Of a stretch of DNA of 64,000 nucleotides, positions 1 to 9,288 are shown piece after piece. The stretch lies in NCBI GenBank assembly GCA_023554445.1, contig JAMJQQ010000026.1, positions 1 through 64,000 of the forward strand, given 5' to 3'. Numbering within the stretch: the stretch's first letter is position 1; each line of letters begins with the position of its first letter. Origin of the DNA: Carthagonibacter metallireducens. GTDB lineage: Bacteria; Gemmatimonadota; Gemmatimonadetes; Palauibacterales; Palauibacteraceae. Below the pieces are notes generated by a model. That model searched no databases. It was given only the letters and a program-made list of their open reading frames with translations, and was not told the DNA's origin. A program made the translations under genes and the position numbers.

Positions 1-284
1 TGCACGACCGCGTCGAAGGGAACCTGACGGAACAGCCCATCGAGAAGAACTGCGTCACGGACATCTCCTTCGACGAGCCGCATCGACGGGTGCTCCAGAG
101 CGGGCGCGATGTTCTCGCGTTTGATCGACTCGGCGTAGAAAGGATCGAAGTTGTCGATCCCCCAGACTCGGTGCCCGTCTTCCAGCAGACGGTCGCAGAA
201 GTGAGAGCCGATGAATCCGGCGGCTCCGGTGACCAGCAGGCGAGCCGGCCGACCGGATCCGTCTCCGTCCCCCGCTCGGGTCAC
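1..284 (-). CDS. NAD-dependent sugar-nucleotide epimerase (partial, N-terminal part)
   Basis: Runs off the left edge; only about 94 N-terminal residues are present. After about 15 poorly conserved residues the translation reads LLVTGAAGFIGSHFCDRLL, the glycine-rich NAD-binding motif of extended SDR epimerases, then a GIDNFDPFY-like stretch and EGDVRD. These are typical of UDP-glucuronate 4-epimerase and UDP-glucose 4-epimerase relatives. I chose the GTG at 284 because it overlaps the stop of the upstream kinase gene as GTGA, the junction seen repeatedly in this genome. With the Wzc-type gene it marks the end of an exopolysaccharide or capsule locus. The exact substrate cannot be told because the catalytic YxxxK region lies outside the window. 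Confidence 0.85.
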   Translation of the reverse strand, partial: MTRAGDGDGSGRPARLLVTGAAGFIGSHFCDRLLEDGHRVWGIDNFDPFYAESIKRENIAPALEHPSMRLVEGDVRDAVLLDGLFRQVPFDAVV

Positions 285-2647
285 GCGACCGGCTCCACGT
301 CCGCGTAATAGTAATTCGCGTAATACGGGTAGTAGTGCGCGCTCGTGGGCACCGCGTTCAGCACGGCGCCGACGATCGGAATGTTCACGTTCCCGATCAG
401 GTCGAGCTTGGTGCGTGCGAGCTGGCTGTCCGTCTCGCCCGCCCGGAGCACGATTACGACCTTGTCCGATCGCTTTCCGAGTACCAGGACGTCCGCGCCG
501 GCGGCGAGAGGTGGTGCGTCCAGCACTACGACGTCATACCGTTCCCTGAGCACGGCGAGCAAGTCGTCCATCTCCTTCGAATCGAGCCGCTCTGCATTGA
601 ATGCGCCTGCCGCGCCGCGGGCCACTATGCTGAGATTCTCGACCGCGGTGTCCTGTATGAGGCCGTCGATTCCCATACGGCCGGACAGATAGTCCGTCAG
701 GCCCGGCGATCGTTCGACGTTGAACATCTCCTGTGCGTGACCGCGACGCACATCGGCGTCGACCAGCACGGTCTTGAATCCAGCGGCTGCGTAGGAGATC
801 GCCAGGTTCGCAGAGACCATCGACTTCCCGTCTCGTGGAGCCGGACTGGTAACCAGCAGTGTTCCGCGCGAGCCCCCGTTGGCGTGGCTGATCTGGACCC
901 GGATCGAGCGGAAGGCTTCGACGGCCACCTCGGCATCCATTCCGGTCTGGGAATCGAGCCGAGGCACGATGCCGAGCACCGGAAGCCCGAGGCTGCTGCT
1001 CACCTGGTCCGGATAGCGGATCCGCTTGTCGAACTTGTCGAACAGCAGGGCGCCCGCGACCCCGAGTCCGAGACCGGCGAGGCTGGCCATCAACAGGATT
1101 CGCGGCGCGGTGTTTTCGGTCGGCCACAGTGGCGGAGAGGCGCGATCGAGGACCTGGAGCCCGGGCGAGCTGGTCGCGACCGCCAACTCGGCCTCCTTCA
1201 GCCGGGTCTGAAGCTCCTGGTGGATACCGGCGGCGTTGTAGACTTCACGCTCCAGCCGCGCCTGCTCGATGGATCGAGCCGGGATGCGCTGAAGTTCGCT
1301 GGTCTGGTCGGCCAACTGCGTGTCCAGGGTCGTCAGCCTGGTCTCGAGCTGCGAGACCAGGTCTCCGATCAGGCTCGGAATCGTGATCGTCGTGAGACCA
1401 TCGATCTCCGCCGTAAGTGCCTGGACGTCCTCCTGTTGTTCCGTGTAGGTCAGCAGCAACGAGCGCCGCTGGGCTTCCTTGACGCTCAGTTCTTCCAGTG
1501 CCGACTGCAGGGCGGGATACCGACCCGCCGAGGAGAGCGTCTGGAGGCCGAGCACGTCGATCCGCCCTCCCGCTCGAGCATCACTGAGTATCCGCTGCAG
1601 CTGCTGGAGCTCGGTCTGGAGCGAGCTCTGCTCGACCTTTCGCTGGAAGTAGGCGTCGAACACCGGGTCGCGGCTGGCTACCGTGACCTGACTCCCTTCG
1701 CTGGGAAGCGGGGCTACGTTGATTCCCTCCGACGGAAGCGTGATCGTGCGGATCTTGTGCTGCTCGAGCGCGAACTCCGTCTGTCGGAGCCGGTCCTCCG
1801 ACTGACGAGTCTGCTCGGCCAGGATCTCGGCCGTCTCCTCGAGCTCCTTGTTCTTCAGCTCGGTGGCCGTGTTCAGGAACTGGTCCTGGACCGTGTTGAG
1901 GACGTCGGCGCCCTCGTTGCGGTCCTTCCAGAGAAGCGTCGCGTAAATGATCCCGGCCTTGTCGTCGAATCGTACGTCCAGTCGCTGGCGAAGTCCCTGA
2001 ATGGCTGCTTCGACCGAGCGGATGTTGAAACGGTAGCGGTCACCCGTGTCGAACAGGTTCGAGTCGGGAGTCCAGTCGAATCCGAAAGAAGCGCCTACCT
2101 GTTCGCCGAGTGTACCTGACTCCACCGCAGTCGTGTCGCGCCGCGTCAGCTCGTAGGCCCCGGCCGGCCCGATCTCGAGCGTGTACGAGCCCATCAGCGT
2201 CCTGTCGGTGAGCTCGAGCTCGGCGAAAGCCGGAACCGCATCCGCATCGACGTCTTCGAGTCTCAGCCAGAGTTTCGTGTCCTCGACGACGGCCCTGAGA
2301 ACCGCATTGCTGGCGAGTACGCTGCTCCAGCCTTCGGCCGCCAGCGGCTCGAACCCGCCCACGGGACCGCTGGCTCGATTCTCCTGCTCGATCCAGATCG
2401 ACGAGTTGACCTGGTACTCGGGCTCGATGAAGCGTCCCGCAAGAACGCCCCCCAGAACGCCAAGCGTCGTACAGGCCGCGATCCACCACTTCCAGCGCCA
2501 CAACGACGCCAGCAGTCGTTTCGGATCGGTGGCGTCGGCCCCCCCGGGGCCCGAATCGAGTGGATAGTATTCCTGTGCCTGGATCTCGTAAGGACGGCGT
2601 CCGTAAACGGTAGGGACGCTTCCCTGGGGCTCTCGCTCGTCAGTCAC
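281..2647 (-). CDS. Wzc-type polysaccharide co-polymerase / BY-kinase
   Basis: A 788-residue inner-membrane chain-length regulator fused to a cytoplasmic bacterial tyrosine autokinase. A first membrane segment lies near residues 52-72, followed by a long periplasmic region rich in coiled coil (about 250-460). A second membrane segment is near 512-533. The kinase follows, with Walker A (PAPRDGKSM, about 600), Walker A' (VLVDADVRRG, about 627) and Walker B (VVVLDAPP, about 710). The C-terminal tail carries seven tyrosines within eleven residues, the expected autophosphorylation cluster. Family members control export and length of capsular polysaccharide. It is transcribed away from glmS and overlaps the next epimerase gene by four bases. 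Cognate Wza/Wzb genes are not in the window. Confidence 0.93.
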   Translation of the reverse strand: MTDEREPQGSVPTVYGRRPYEIQAQEYYPLDSGPGGADATDPKRLLASLWRWKWWIAACTTLGVLGGVLAGRFIEPEYQVNSSIWIEQENRASGPVGGFEPLAAEGWSSVLASNAVLRAVVEDTKLWLRLEDVDADAVPAFAELELTDRTLMGSYTLEIGPAGAYELTRRDTTAVESGTLGEQVGASFGFDWTPDSNLFDTGDRYRFNIRSVEAAIQGLRQRLDVRFDDKAGIIYATLLWKDRNEGADVLNTVQDQFLNTATELKNKELEETAEILAEQTRQSEDRLRQTEFALEQHKIRTITLPSEGINVAPLPSEGSQVTVASRDPVFDAYFQRKVEQSSLQTELQQLQRILSDARAGGRIDVLGLQTLSSAGRYPALQSALEELSVKEAQRRSLLLTYTEQQEDVQALTAEIDGLTTITIPSLIGDLVSQLETRLTTLDTQLADQTSELQRIPARSIEQARLEREVYNAAGIHQELQTRLKEAELAVATSSPGLQVLDRASPPLWPTENTAPRILLMASLAGLGLGVAGALLFDKFDKRIRYPDQVSSSLGLPVLGIVPRLDSQTGMDAEVAVEAFRSIRVQISHANGGSRGTLLVTSPAPRDGKSMVSANLAISYAAAGFKTVLVDADVRRGHAQEMFNVERSPGLTDYLSGRMGIDGLIQDTAVENLSIVARGAAGAFNAERLDSKEMDDLLAVLRERYDVVVLDAPPLAAGADVLVLGKRSDKVVIVLRAGETDSQLARTKLDLIGNVNIPIVGAVLNAVPTSAHYYPYYANYYYADVEPVA

Positions 2648-3172
2648 GCTCTCGATTCCTGCATGGGTATCGCCTGGCCCGCATCAGCGGGGCTCCCCGG
2701 GTCCGCCCTGGGGCGGTCGCCGTGTATGTGCGGCAACTCTAGCAAGACGGGTGCCGCTCCCGACGGCCGTGATGGCCCGGCTTCGCGCTACAGAATACGC
2801 ACGATCCGTCCTGAATGTGCCTTCGCTGTCGGCAGGGCGCCACATCGTTCGTCGGAATTCCGCAGGATCGGCGCAGCAGCCGTCCCCGCCGGAGTTCGCC
2901 GGGAGACGCTCCGGCGATCCCCGGCCAGCCGCAAAACCGGCGGGAGGCGGGCTCGATTCTGTCGCTGCCACGCAACAGCGACTCCTCGGCCCTCATTCCT
3001 CGTGACCGGCCGTCGAAGCGTGCACGTTCGACTGAATGCCGCATAACTACGCCACGAGTGCAGAGTGAGAATGCCGCATCGGCACCGGTTTTCCAGATCT
3101 GGCCCGTCAATTGTACCTCACCCTGCCGATTGCCGGATGAACCGGGTGGGCAAATACGGGGGATGCAAACTC
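2648..3172. other. Divergent intergenic region between the wzc-type gene and glmS
   Basis: 525 bases with no convincing coding sequence. The short ORFs here lack recognisable protein character. It must hold the promoters of the two divergent genes, but I see no strong -35/-10 pair. Two perfect 11-base direct repeats (gaatgccgcat) lie at 3034-3044 and 3069-3079, 35 bases apart start to start, and a one-mismatch relative of their first ten bases lies at 2855-2864. No glmS-ribozyme core is apparent in the stretch before glmS. Confidence 0.5.
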
Positions 3173-5002
3173 ATGTGTGGAATCGTCGCATATGTCGGCG
3201 CAGGCGAAGCAGCTCCGATCCTTCTCGAGGGACTGGAGCGACTCGAATACCGGGGTTACGACTCGGCCGGTCTGGCCATCCAGAACGGATTGGGTATCGA
3301 GGTCCGCCGTGTGGCGGGCCGGATCGAAGGCCTGAATCGGGCCGTGCTCGAACAACCCGTCTCAGGATCATCGGGAATCGCGCACACGCGCTGGGCGACG
3401 CACGGGCCGCCCACGGAGGCCAACGCGCACCCGCACATCGATACGGCCGGCCGGATCGCCGTCGTGCACAACGGGATCATCGAGAACGCCGATCTGCTCA
3501 GGGAGCAGCTTCGGCGGAGAGGCCACGAGTTCCGCTCCGATACCGATTCGGAGGTGCTCGCGCACCTGATCGCGGAGCAGAGAGAGCCTCCGCTCCAGCT
3601 CGCCGTCGCGCGAGCTCTGAAGCTGGTCGAGGGAACCTTCGGGATCGCGGTGCTGTCGGCAGATGAACCGGGCCGGATCGTCTGCGCCCGGCGCGGGTCG
3701 CCGCTGATGATCGGTCTCGGGCGAGGCGCGATCTACGCTGCGTCCGACGCCTCGGCCATCCTGCCCTATACGCGGCGCGTCCTCTACCTGGACGACGGGG
3801 AGATGGCCGTATTCGATGCCTCCGGCTGCGATATCGTGTGCACGGAGGCGTTGACCCGCATCGACAAGCCGATTCAGGAGATCGAGTGGGACCTCCAGGA
3901 AGCTGAGCGAGGTGGATACACGCACTTCATGCTCAAGGAGATCCATGAGCAGCCCGAAACGATCGCGCAGACAGTGAGGGGTCGCATACTCCCGGGCTCG
4001 ACCGGCGTCCGACTGGGTGGGCTGCGCGACGTCGGGCCCCAGCTCGAGGCGGCGAAACGGGTCGTCTTCACAGCTTGCGGGACCTCGTGGCACGCGGGCG
4101 TGATCGGAGCTTATCTGCTGGAAGAGCTGTGTCGACTGCCGGCCACGGTCGAGTATGCGTCGGAGTGGCGGTACCGTGACCCGGTTCTCGAGGACGGCAC
4201 GATCGTGATCGGAATCTCTCAATCGGGTGAGACTGCGGACACTTTGGCCGCGCTCGAGATGGCCAGGGAACGCGGCTGCACGACACTCGGTATCGTCAAC
4301 ACGGTCGGCAGCTCCGTGGCGAGACTTACCGACGCGGGTGTATACCTGCATTGCGGACCCGAGATCGGGGTCGCATCGACCAAGGCGTTCACCTCGCAGG
4401 TCACCTCCCTCGCCTTGTTCGCGCTCTACATGGCCGACAAGCGAGGGGTGATGTCCGAGCAGGAGATCCGTTCCTGGATCGAGGCCCTGCAGACGCTCCC
4501 GAGCCAGGTCGAAGAAGTGCTCGATCAGGCCGAGGAGATCGAGGCGATGGCCGGCCGTCTGTCACACCACGACAACTTCCTCTACCTGGGTCGCGGCTAC
4601 AGCTTTCCCGCGGCGCTGGAGGGGGCACTCAAGCTGAAGGAGATCAGCTACGTGCATGCCGAGGGCTTCTCGGCGGCCGAGATGAAGCACGGTCCGATCG
4701 CCCTGATCGACGAGAACATGCCGGTCGTGGTCGTCGCTCCGCGTGATGGGGCCTACGCGAAGGTCAAGTCGAACATGCAGGAGGTCAAAGCACGGGGCGG
4801 AAGACTGATCGCGGTGACCACGCACCCGAACGGCGTGGCAGACCTCGCCGACGAGGTGATCTTCGTTCCCCACTCGAAGGACGGGCTGCTGCCCATCCTG
4901 ACCAGCATTCCGCTGCAGCTGCTGGCCTACCACATTGGGGTGATCCGGGGCTGCGACGTGGACAAGCCTCGAAACCTGGCGAAGAGTGTCACGGTGGAGT
5001 GA
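3173..5002 (+). CDS. glmS: Glutamine-fructose-6-phosphate aminotransferase (isomerizing)
   Basis: Makes glucosamine-6-phosphate from fructose-6-phosphate and glutamine, the entry to UDP-GlcNAc, peptidoglycan and LPS. The 609-residue length is the family's usual size. The start ATG at 3173 puts the nucleophile Cys directly after Met (MCGIVAYVG), as required for the N-terminal amidotransferase after Met removal, with GGGGGA nine bases upstream as a ribosome binding site. The glutaminase domain (about 1-220) has HTRWATHG and NGIIEN. Two SIS isomerase domains follow with GTSWHAG, SQSGETADT and the CKLKEISY-like (here LKLKEISYVHAEG) region, ending in the conserved KSVTVE. It precedes a UDP-GlcNAc 2-epimerase, so the pair supplies amino-sugar nucleotides. 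Confidence 0.98.
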   Translation: MCGIVAYVGAGEAAPILLEGLERLEYRGYDSAGLAIQNGLGIEVRRVAGRIEGLNRAVLEQPVSGSSGIAHTRWATHGPPTEANAHPHIDTAGRIAVVHNGIIENADLLREQLRRRGHEFRSDTDSEVLAHLIAEQREPPLQLAVARALKLVEGTFGIAVLSADEPGRIVCARRGSPLMIGLGRGAIYAASDASAILPYTRRVLYLDDGEMAVFDASGCDIVCTEALTRIDKPIQEIEWDLQEAERGGYTHFMLKEIHEQPETIAQTVRGRILPGSTGVRLGGLRDVGPQLEAAKRVVFTACGTSWHAGVIGAYLLEELCRLPATVEYASEWRYRDPVLEDGTIVIGISQSGETADTLAALEMARERGCTTLGIVNTVGSSVARLTDAGVYLHCGPEIGVASTKAFTSQVTSLALFALYMADKRGVMSEQEIRSWIEALQTLPSQVEEVLDQAEEIEAMAGRLSHHDNFLYLGRGYSFPAALEGALKLKEISYVHAEGFSAAEMKHGPIALIDENMPVVVVAPRDGAYAKVKSNMQEVKARGGRLIAVTTHPNGVADLADEVIFVPHSKDGLLPILTSIPLQLLAYHIGVIRGCDVDKPRNLAKSVTVE

Positions 5003-5020
5003 GCGGCCGCTGCCGGCCGC
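5003..5020 (+). other. GC hairpin just after the glmS stop
   Basis: Perfect 7-base inverted repeat (gcggccg / cggccgc) with a 4-base loop immediately after the glmS stop codon and 28 bases before the epimerase start. There is no T-run, so it looks more like an mRNA-processing or attenuation stem than a full intrinsic terminator. Confidence 0.35.
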
Positions 5021-5048
5021 CCCACACCGCTTATCACGGGATGACAGC

Positions 5049-6167
5049 TTGAAGATCGTGCATATCGTCGGTGCGAGACCGAATTTCATGAAGATTGCGC
5101 CCATCATGCGAGCCTTCGAGCGCACGGGCGAGACCGAGCAGGTCCTCGTTCACACGGGCCAGCACTACGACGAAGAACTGTCGCGGTATTTCTTCGAGGA
5201 CCTCGAGCTGCCCCGTCCCGACGTGGATCTCGGGGTCGGTTCCGGCTCTCATGGTCTGCAGACCGGCAGAGTGATGATCGCGCTCGAGCCGGTCCTCGCC
5301 CGTGAGCGACCGGACTGGGTATTCACGGTCGGCGACGTGAACTCCACGGTGGCGGCCGCTCTGGTCGCGGCGAAACTGGGGATCAGGGTGGCTCACGTGG
5401 AAGCCGGGCTGCGGAGCGGCGACTGGACCATGCCGGAGGAGATCAACCGGGTGGTGACCGATCGCCTCAGCGACGCGTTGTTCACCACGGAGCCCTCGGC
5501 GAATGAGAATCTCGCCCGCGAGGGAGTGCCGCGGGAGCGCGTACACTTCGTAGGCAACGTGATGATCGACACCCTCGACCTGCACAGGGATCGGGCTGCG
5601 GCGCTTCGAGTGGCCGAGAACATGGGTCTCGTACCTGGCACGTATCTGCTCGTCACGTTGCATCGCCCATCGAACGTCGACGATCCGGATCGGCTCTCGG
5701 GCCTGCTTCTGGCTCTCGGCGAAATCGTCGCCGGAACCGGGCACCCGGTACTCCTGCCGGTCCACCCGCGCACGTCCGCCCGGATTCGGGACTTCGGACT
5801 CGAATCTCTGCTGGACCCGCTCACGGTCCTTCCGTCGCTCCGTTACCTGGATTTCCTGGGCTTGATGCAGGACGCTGCCGGCGTGATCACGGACTCGGGC
5901 GGAATTCAGGAGGAGACGACGGTCCTTGGGGTTCCCTGCGTCACCGTGAGACCGAACACGGAACGGCCGGTGACGCTGACGCACGGAACCAACAGGATGT
6001 TCGACGACGATCCACATCTCCTGCTGGATGTGGTGCGTGAGGCGCTCATCGATGCGGAAGCCGTGGAACGCCCCCCTCTGTGGGATGGGCATGCTTCCGA
6101 ACGGATCGCCGCCATTACGATGCAGCTGGAAGAGAGCCGGTCGGAGTCGATTTCTATCGGCACATAA
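5049..6167 (+). CDS. wecB: UDP-N-acetylglucosamine 2-epimerase (non-hydrolysing)
   Basis: Interconverts UDP-GlcNAc and UDP-ManNAc in the cytoplasm, feeding ManNAc or ManNAcA into surface polysaccharides. Family signatures run in order: GARPNFMKIAPI near the N-terminus, HVEAGLRSGD about residue 115, THRPSN-like LHRPSNVDD, and DSGGIQEETT near 280. About 372 residues, normal size. The reading frame is open upstream to an ATG at 4986 inside glmS, but family proteins begin at MKIVHIVGARPNF, which points to the TTG at 5049. There is no clear Shine-Dalgarno, so translation may be coupled to glmS. A UDP-sugar 6-dehydrogenase at 15429-16781 could oxidise a related sugar nucleotide. Confidence 0.95.
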   Translation: MKIVHIVGARPNFMKIAPIMRAFERTGETEQVLVHTGQHYDEELSRYFFEDLELPRPDVDLGVGSGSHGLQTGRVMIALEPVLARERPDWVFTVGDVNSTVAAALVAAKLGIRVAHVEAGLRSGDWTMPEEINRVVTDRLSDALFTTEPSANENLAREGVPRERVHFVGNVMIDTLDLHRDRAAALRVAENMGLVPGTYLLVTLHRPSNVDDPDRLSGLLLALGEIVAGTGHPVLLPVHPRTSARIRDFGLESLLDPLTVLPSLRYLDFLGLMQDAAGVITDSGGIQEETTVLGVPCVTVRPNTERPVTLTHGTNRMFDDDPHLLLDVVREALIDAEAVERPPLWDGHASERIAAITMQLEESRSESISIGT

Positions 6168-6627
6168 CGCCGTTCTCCGGGGAATTTCGGGGCCTGGAAC
6201 AGCTTCAGTCGCGTCCTGCACGACCGAATCGCGCCCTGCAAAACGGAGTGCGGCTCCTCCGGAATTCCGCTGACGATTCGAGGCCACCCGGGGCCTGCAA
6301 TTCCAGCCGCGTCTTCGTTCGACTCGACGACCGGGTCGGGGCGACAGGTCGACCGACCCGTGCAGGAAGCGCGAATCGTTGACCGCTCAAGGTTGCCCGG
6401 AAAACAGATTCATTCGGCCAGATCCGGGCCCGGCTGACCCTCCTGATCGGCAGAACGCAACGGTTCACCCCCGTGGCGGATTCCCCACAGCGACATCGCC
6501 GATACTGACGCTTTCTCGCCACACGGGTCCGGGACTTGCCGACTCCCGGCGTGACGCCCCGTGCCCGGCACGGAACCCGATCGACCTCGAAGGCGCCGCG
6601 ATCGGCGCCTGGGAGACGGAAGCCGAA
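6168..6627. other. Intergenic region before the NtrC-type regulator
   Basis: 460 bases between the 2-epimerase and the response regulator. The regulator frame is open back to 6379, but the extra residues are proline-rich and unlike any receiver domain, so I treat them as non-coding. An 8-base inverted repeat (cgggtcgg / ccgacccg) with a 13-base loop lies at 6332-6360 and could end upstream transcription. A TTGACC at 6379-6384 has only a poor -10 partner. No other structure was recognised. Confidence 0.45.
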
Positions 6628-8157
6628 GTGAGCGAGTCCTACGAGCTGGAACAGGAGATCCTGGAAGAAGCGCAGGGGGCCGACCACGGGGGGGACCCTG
6701 ACGGGAATCCGCTCGCGCTCGACCCCGAGATCCTCAAGACCATCGATGTTCTCGTCGTCGACGACGAGCCGAGCATTCTCGAAAGCTGCGAGACGGTGCT
6801 GGCCGCGGAAGGCTACGACGTGGAAGTCGAGCGGCGGGCCGAAGAAGCGTTGCGTCGAGTCCGGTCGCAGGAATTCGACATCGTCCTGATCGACCAGAAC
6901 ATGCCGAATGTCCACGGACTCGACATTCTCGCCGAGGTCAGAAAGCGAAACCCCGACACGCTCGCGATCGTGATGACCGGCCATGCGACGGCCGAGAGCA
7001 GCGTTCGAGCCATGCAGGCCGGCGCATGGGACTATCTGCCCAAGCCGTTCACGGCCACCCAGCTGCTCGTGCTCGTCGGGCGGGCCGCTTTCACCCTGTT
7101 GCGCACGCGGAAGATCTCCACGCCGACCGAGCGCCAGGGAGTTCTGGTCGAGAAGGGCGCGCAGATTCTGGGAGTTTCCAAGTCGATGCGCGAGGCCGTG
7201 GCCAAAGCGCTCAAGGTGGCGCCCACCGACGCTTCCGTATTCATCACCGGGGAGAGCGGCACGGGGAAGGAATTGTTCGCTCAGTACATCCACCGCGAGA
7301 GTCGCCGATCACGTCGACCGTTCATGGCCGTGAACTGCGCCGCGCTTCCGGGCGAGCTCCTCGAGTCGGAGATGTTCGGGCACAAGCGAGGAGCCTTCAC
7401 CGGAGCCATACGCGACAAGGCCGGGCTTCTCGAGGTCGCCGACGGTGGGTCCTTCTTCCTGGACGAGCTGGCCGAGATGCCCATGCCTCTTCAGGCGAAA
7501 CTACTGCGCGTTCTCCAGGATGGCGTGCTGCGCAGGGTGGGGAGCGAGAAGGACGACGCCGTCGTAGACGTACGGTTCATTTCGGCTACGAACCGTGAGC
7601 CGGAGCAGGCCCTGGAGGACGGTGTCCTTCGTCACGACCTCTACTATCGCCTGCGTGTGGTGCCAATTCGGCTTCCAGCGCTGCGCGAGCGCCCGGAGGA
7701 CATTCCCGTTCTCATCAAGCACTTCGTATCGCATTTCTGGAAACGGCACCAGCTGGGCGGCGACGAGCCTCCCCGCCTGTCCCGGGAGACGCTGGAACGC
7801 CTGGTCTCGTATGAATGGCCGGGCAACGTGCGCGAATTGCAGAACGTGATCGAGAACCTCGTCGTCCTGTCGGATCCGAACGAGGAGATCCCGGCTGACC
7901 GACTTTCCATGCTCGGCGGAACGGACCCGATCGGAGAACCGTCGATCGGCGGCTTCGCTTCGGTGGATGTCGGACAGCCGTTCCACGATGCGAAACAGGA
8001 ACTCGTGGATCGATTCGAGCGGGAGTACCTGTCCCAGCTCATCGCCCGTACCGAAGGCAACATGTCGGAAGCCGCACGACAGGCAGGGATAGACCGCACC
8101 ACGCTGTACCGCCTGATGGACAAACACAATCTCGCGAGAGAGGCCTTTGCGTCCTGA
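6628..8157 (+). CDS. NtrC-family sigma-54-dependent response regulator
   Basis: A three-domain transcription activator of about 509 residues. The receiver domain has the phospho-acceptor Asp in VLIDQNMP (about residue 89) and the conserved Lys in YLPKPF (about 137). The AAA+ domain has Walker A GESGTGKE (about 206), the sigma-54-contacting loop GAFTGA (about 255) and Walker B-type SFFLDELAEMP. A C-terminal Fis-type helix-turn-helix (SEAARQAGIDRTTLYRLM) binds DNA. The GTG at 6628 was chosen because upstream residues look non-coding; an earlier start cannot be excluded. The gene overlaps the histidine kinase that follows, so they form one two-component pair. No sigma-54 gene or obvious -24/-12 target is seen nearby, and its regulon is unknown. 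Confidence 0.95.
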   Translation: MSESYELEQEILEEAQGADHGGDPDGNPLALDPEILKTIDVLVVDDEPSILESCETVLAAEGYDVEVERRAEEALRRVRSQEFDIVLIDQNMPNVHGLDILAEVRKRNPDTLAIVMTGHATAESSVRAMQAGAWDYLPKPFTATQLLVLVGRAAFTLLRTRKISTPTERQGVLVEKGAQILGVSKSMREAVAKALKVAPTDASVFITGESGTGKELFAQYIHRESRRSRRPFMAVNCAALPGELLESEMFGHKRGAFTGAIRDKAGLLEVADGGSFFLDELAEMPMPLQAKLLRVLQDGVLRRVGSEKDDAVVDVRFISATNREPEQALEDGVLRHDLYYRLRVVPIRLPALRERPEDIPVLIKHFVSHFWKRHQLGGDEPPRLSRETLERLVSYEWPGNVRELQNVIENLVVLSDPNEEIPADRLSMLGGTDPIGEPSIGGFASVDVGQPFHDAKQELVDRFEREYLSQLIARTEGNMSEAARQAGIDRTTLYRLMDKHNLAREAFAS

Positions 8158-9244
8158 CGAGAGACGGGAACGGACGCTCCCTCCCGCGATCGGAGAACGA
8201 TCGGGAGGCGGGCGAGACGGAGGACGGCTGGAACCGGACGGGCCGTGGAGTCCCGGTTCGGCCGTCGAGGGGGCTCCGTCTCGCCTGCAACCCGCGATGC
8301 GCTTTCTCGCGCGAGCCCTGGATCCGGGCTTCGCTCCAGCCGGAAGAGAATCGGATGAGCAGACGGAGAAGGCCGAGCTGGACCGGTTCACCCTCGATGA
8401 TCTCGGCGAAGCACTGGCGTACATGCGCGCGGGCCTGCTGCACGACCTGCAACGCCAGGACCCTGCCACCTACGGGCTTCGGTCGCGGCGCCATGCGGAC
8501 CTCGATGCCGCCACCCTGGAGGCGGCCTCGCAGATCCTCGAGCGGCACGGTGGACGCCAGAGACGCTTCCTGCAGGACATCTCGCATGACCTGCGATCAC
8601 CGCTCAACTCGATACTGTTTCTCGCCGACGCCCTGCGAAGCGGACACAGCGGGCCACTCAATCCGGTCCAGGTACGCCAGGTCGAAGTCCTGTTCATGGC
8701 GGCCGTGACGCTGGTCAAGATGGTGAACGACGTGATCGACTTCGCGCGACTCGGGACCGACGCACCCCTCGTATCTGCACAGGCACCCTTCTCACTCGAG
8801 TCGGTGCTGACCGACGTCAACGGCCTGGTCGGACCGGTCGTCGCACACAACGGGGTCGAACTGAATCTCTCGATGCGCGCGGAGGGCCTGCGCACCGGCG
8901 ACGCTCAGGTCGTGAACCGCGTACTGCTGAACCTGATCTCGAACGCGGTTCAGGCTCTGCCGGACGGCGGGCGGATCGACGTCGTGTTCGAGGACACGGA
9001 CGACGGGGGGCTGCACCTGGACGTGAGGGACTCGGGAACCGAGGCTCCCATTGCGAAGATCCGGGCCGCGCTCGACTCGGACGATCCGGATCACCTGGCC
9101 GGCGAGACCCGAGGCTGGACACAGGGTCTCGGCCTTTCCATCAGCGCACGGCTCGTCCGCGCGGCAGGCGGTTCGATCTCGATCGACACGACTCCGGAAG
9201 GTGGGGCCGCGTTCGACGTGCTGCTTCCGTTCCCACCGCTCTGA
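8147..9244 (+). CDS. Soluble sensor histidine kinase
   Basis: Up to 365 residues with no membrane segment, so a cytoplasmic kinase. H-box ISHDLRSPLNSIL (His about 147), N-box NRVLLNLISNAVQALPDGG, G1 DVRDSG and G2 GLGLSISARLV are all present in HisKA plus HATPase order. The first roughly 120 residues match no domain I recognise and presumably carry the input. The TTG at 8147 overlaps the regulator gene by 11 bases; an ATG at 8297 (MRFLARALDPG) is an alternative start and would drop a low-complexity N-terminus. It is the likely partner of the preceding NtrC-type regulator. Confidence 0.9.
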   Translation: MRPDERRERTLPPAIGERSGGGRDGGRLEPDGPWSPGSAVEGAPSRLQPAMRFLARALDPGFAPAGRESDEQTEKAELDRFTLDDLGEALAYMRAGLLHDLQRQDPATYGLRSRRHADLDAATLEAASQILERHGGRQRRFLQDISHDLRSPLNSILFLADALRSGHSGPLNPVQVRQVEVLFMAAVTLVKMVNDVIDFARLGTDAPLVSAQAPFSLESVLTDVNGLVGPVVAHNGVELNLSMRAEGLRTGDAQVVNRVLLNLISNAVQALPDGGRIDVVFEDTDDGGLHLDVRDSGTEAPIAKIRAALDSDDPDHLAGETRGWTQGLGLSISARLVRAAGGSISIDTTPEGGAAFDVLLPFPPL

Positions 9245-9249
9245 GGGTT

Positions 9250-9288
9250 CTTCCTGCCGCTGACGGTACGTCTCAGCGGACCAGGAAG
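9250..9288. terminator. Imperfect hairpin between convergent genes
   Basis: A 14-base-pair stem (cttcctg ccgctga / tcagcgg ac caggaag) with a two-base bulge and a 9-base loop sits between the histidine kinase stop at 9244 and the end of the stress-protein gene. Placement at a tail-to-tail junction suggests a bidirectional terminator. There is no long T-run on either side. It overlaps the last codons of the minus-strand gene. Confidence 0.5.

Noticed and set aside
335..2119. 594-codon open frame on the plus strand
   Set aside because: It is antisense to the Wzc-type kinase, whose motifs are all intact. Its translation has no recognisable domain and shows the Arg/Gly/Val-rich look of high-GC shadow frames.
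3100..3115. Sigma-54-like sequence tggcccg-tcaa-ttgta before glmS
   Set aside because: The GC of the -12 element is GT, and nothing else links glmS to the NtrC-type regulator. Probably chance.
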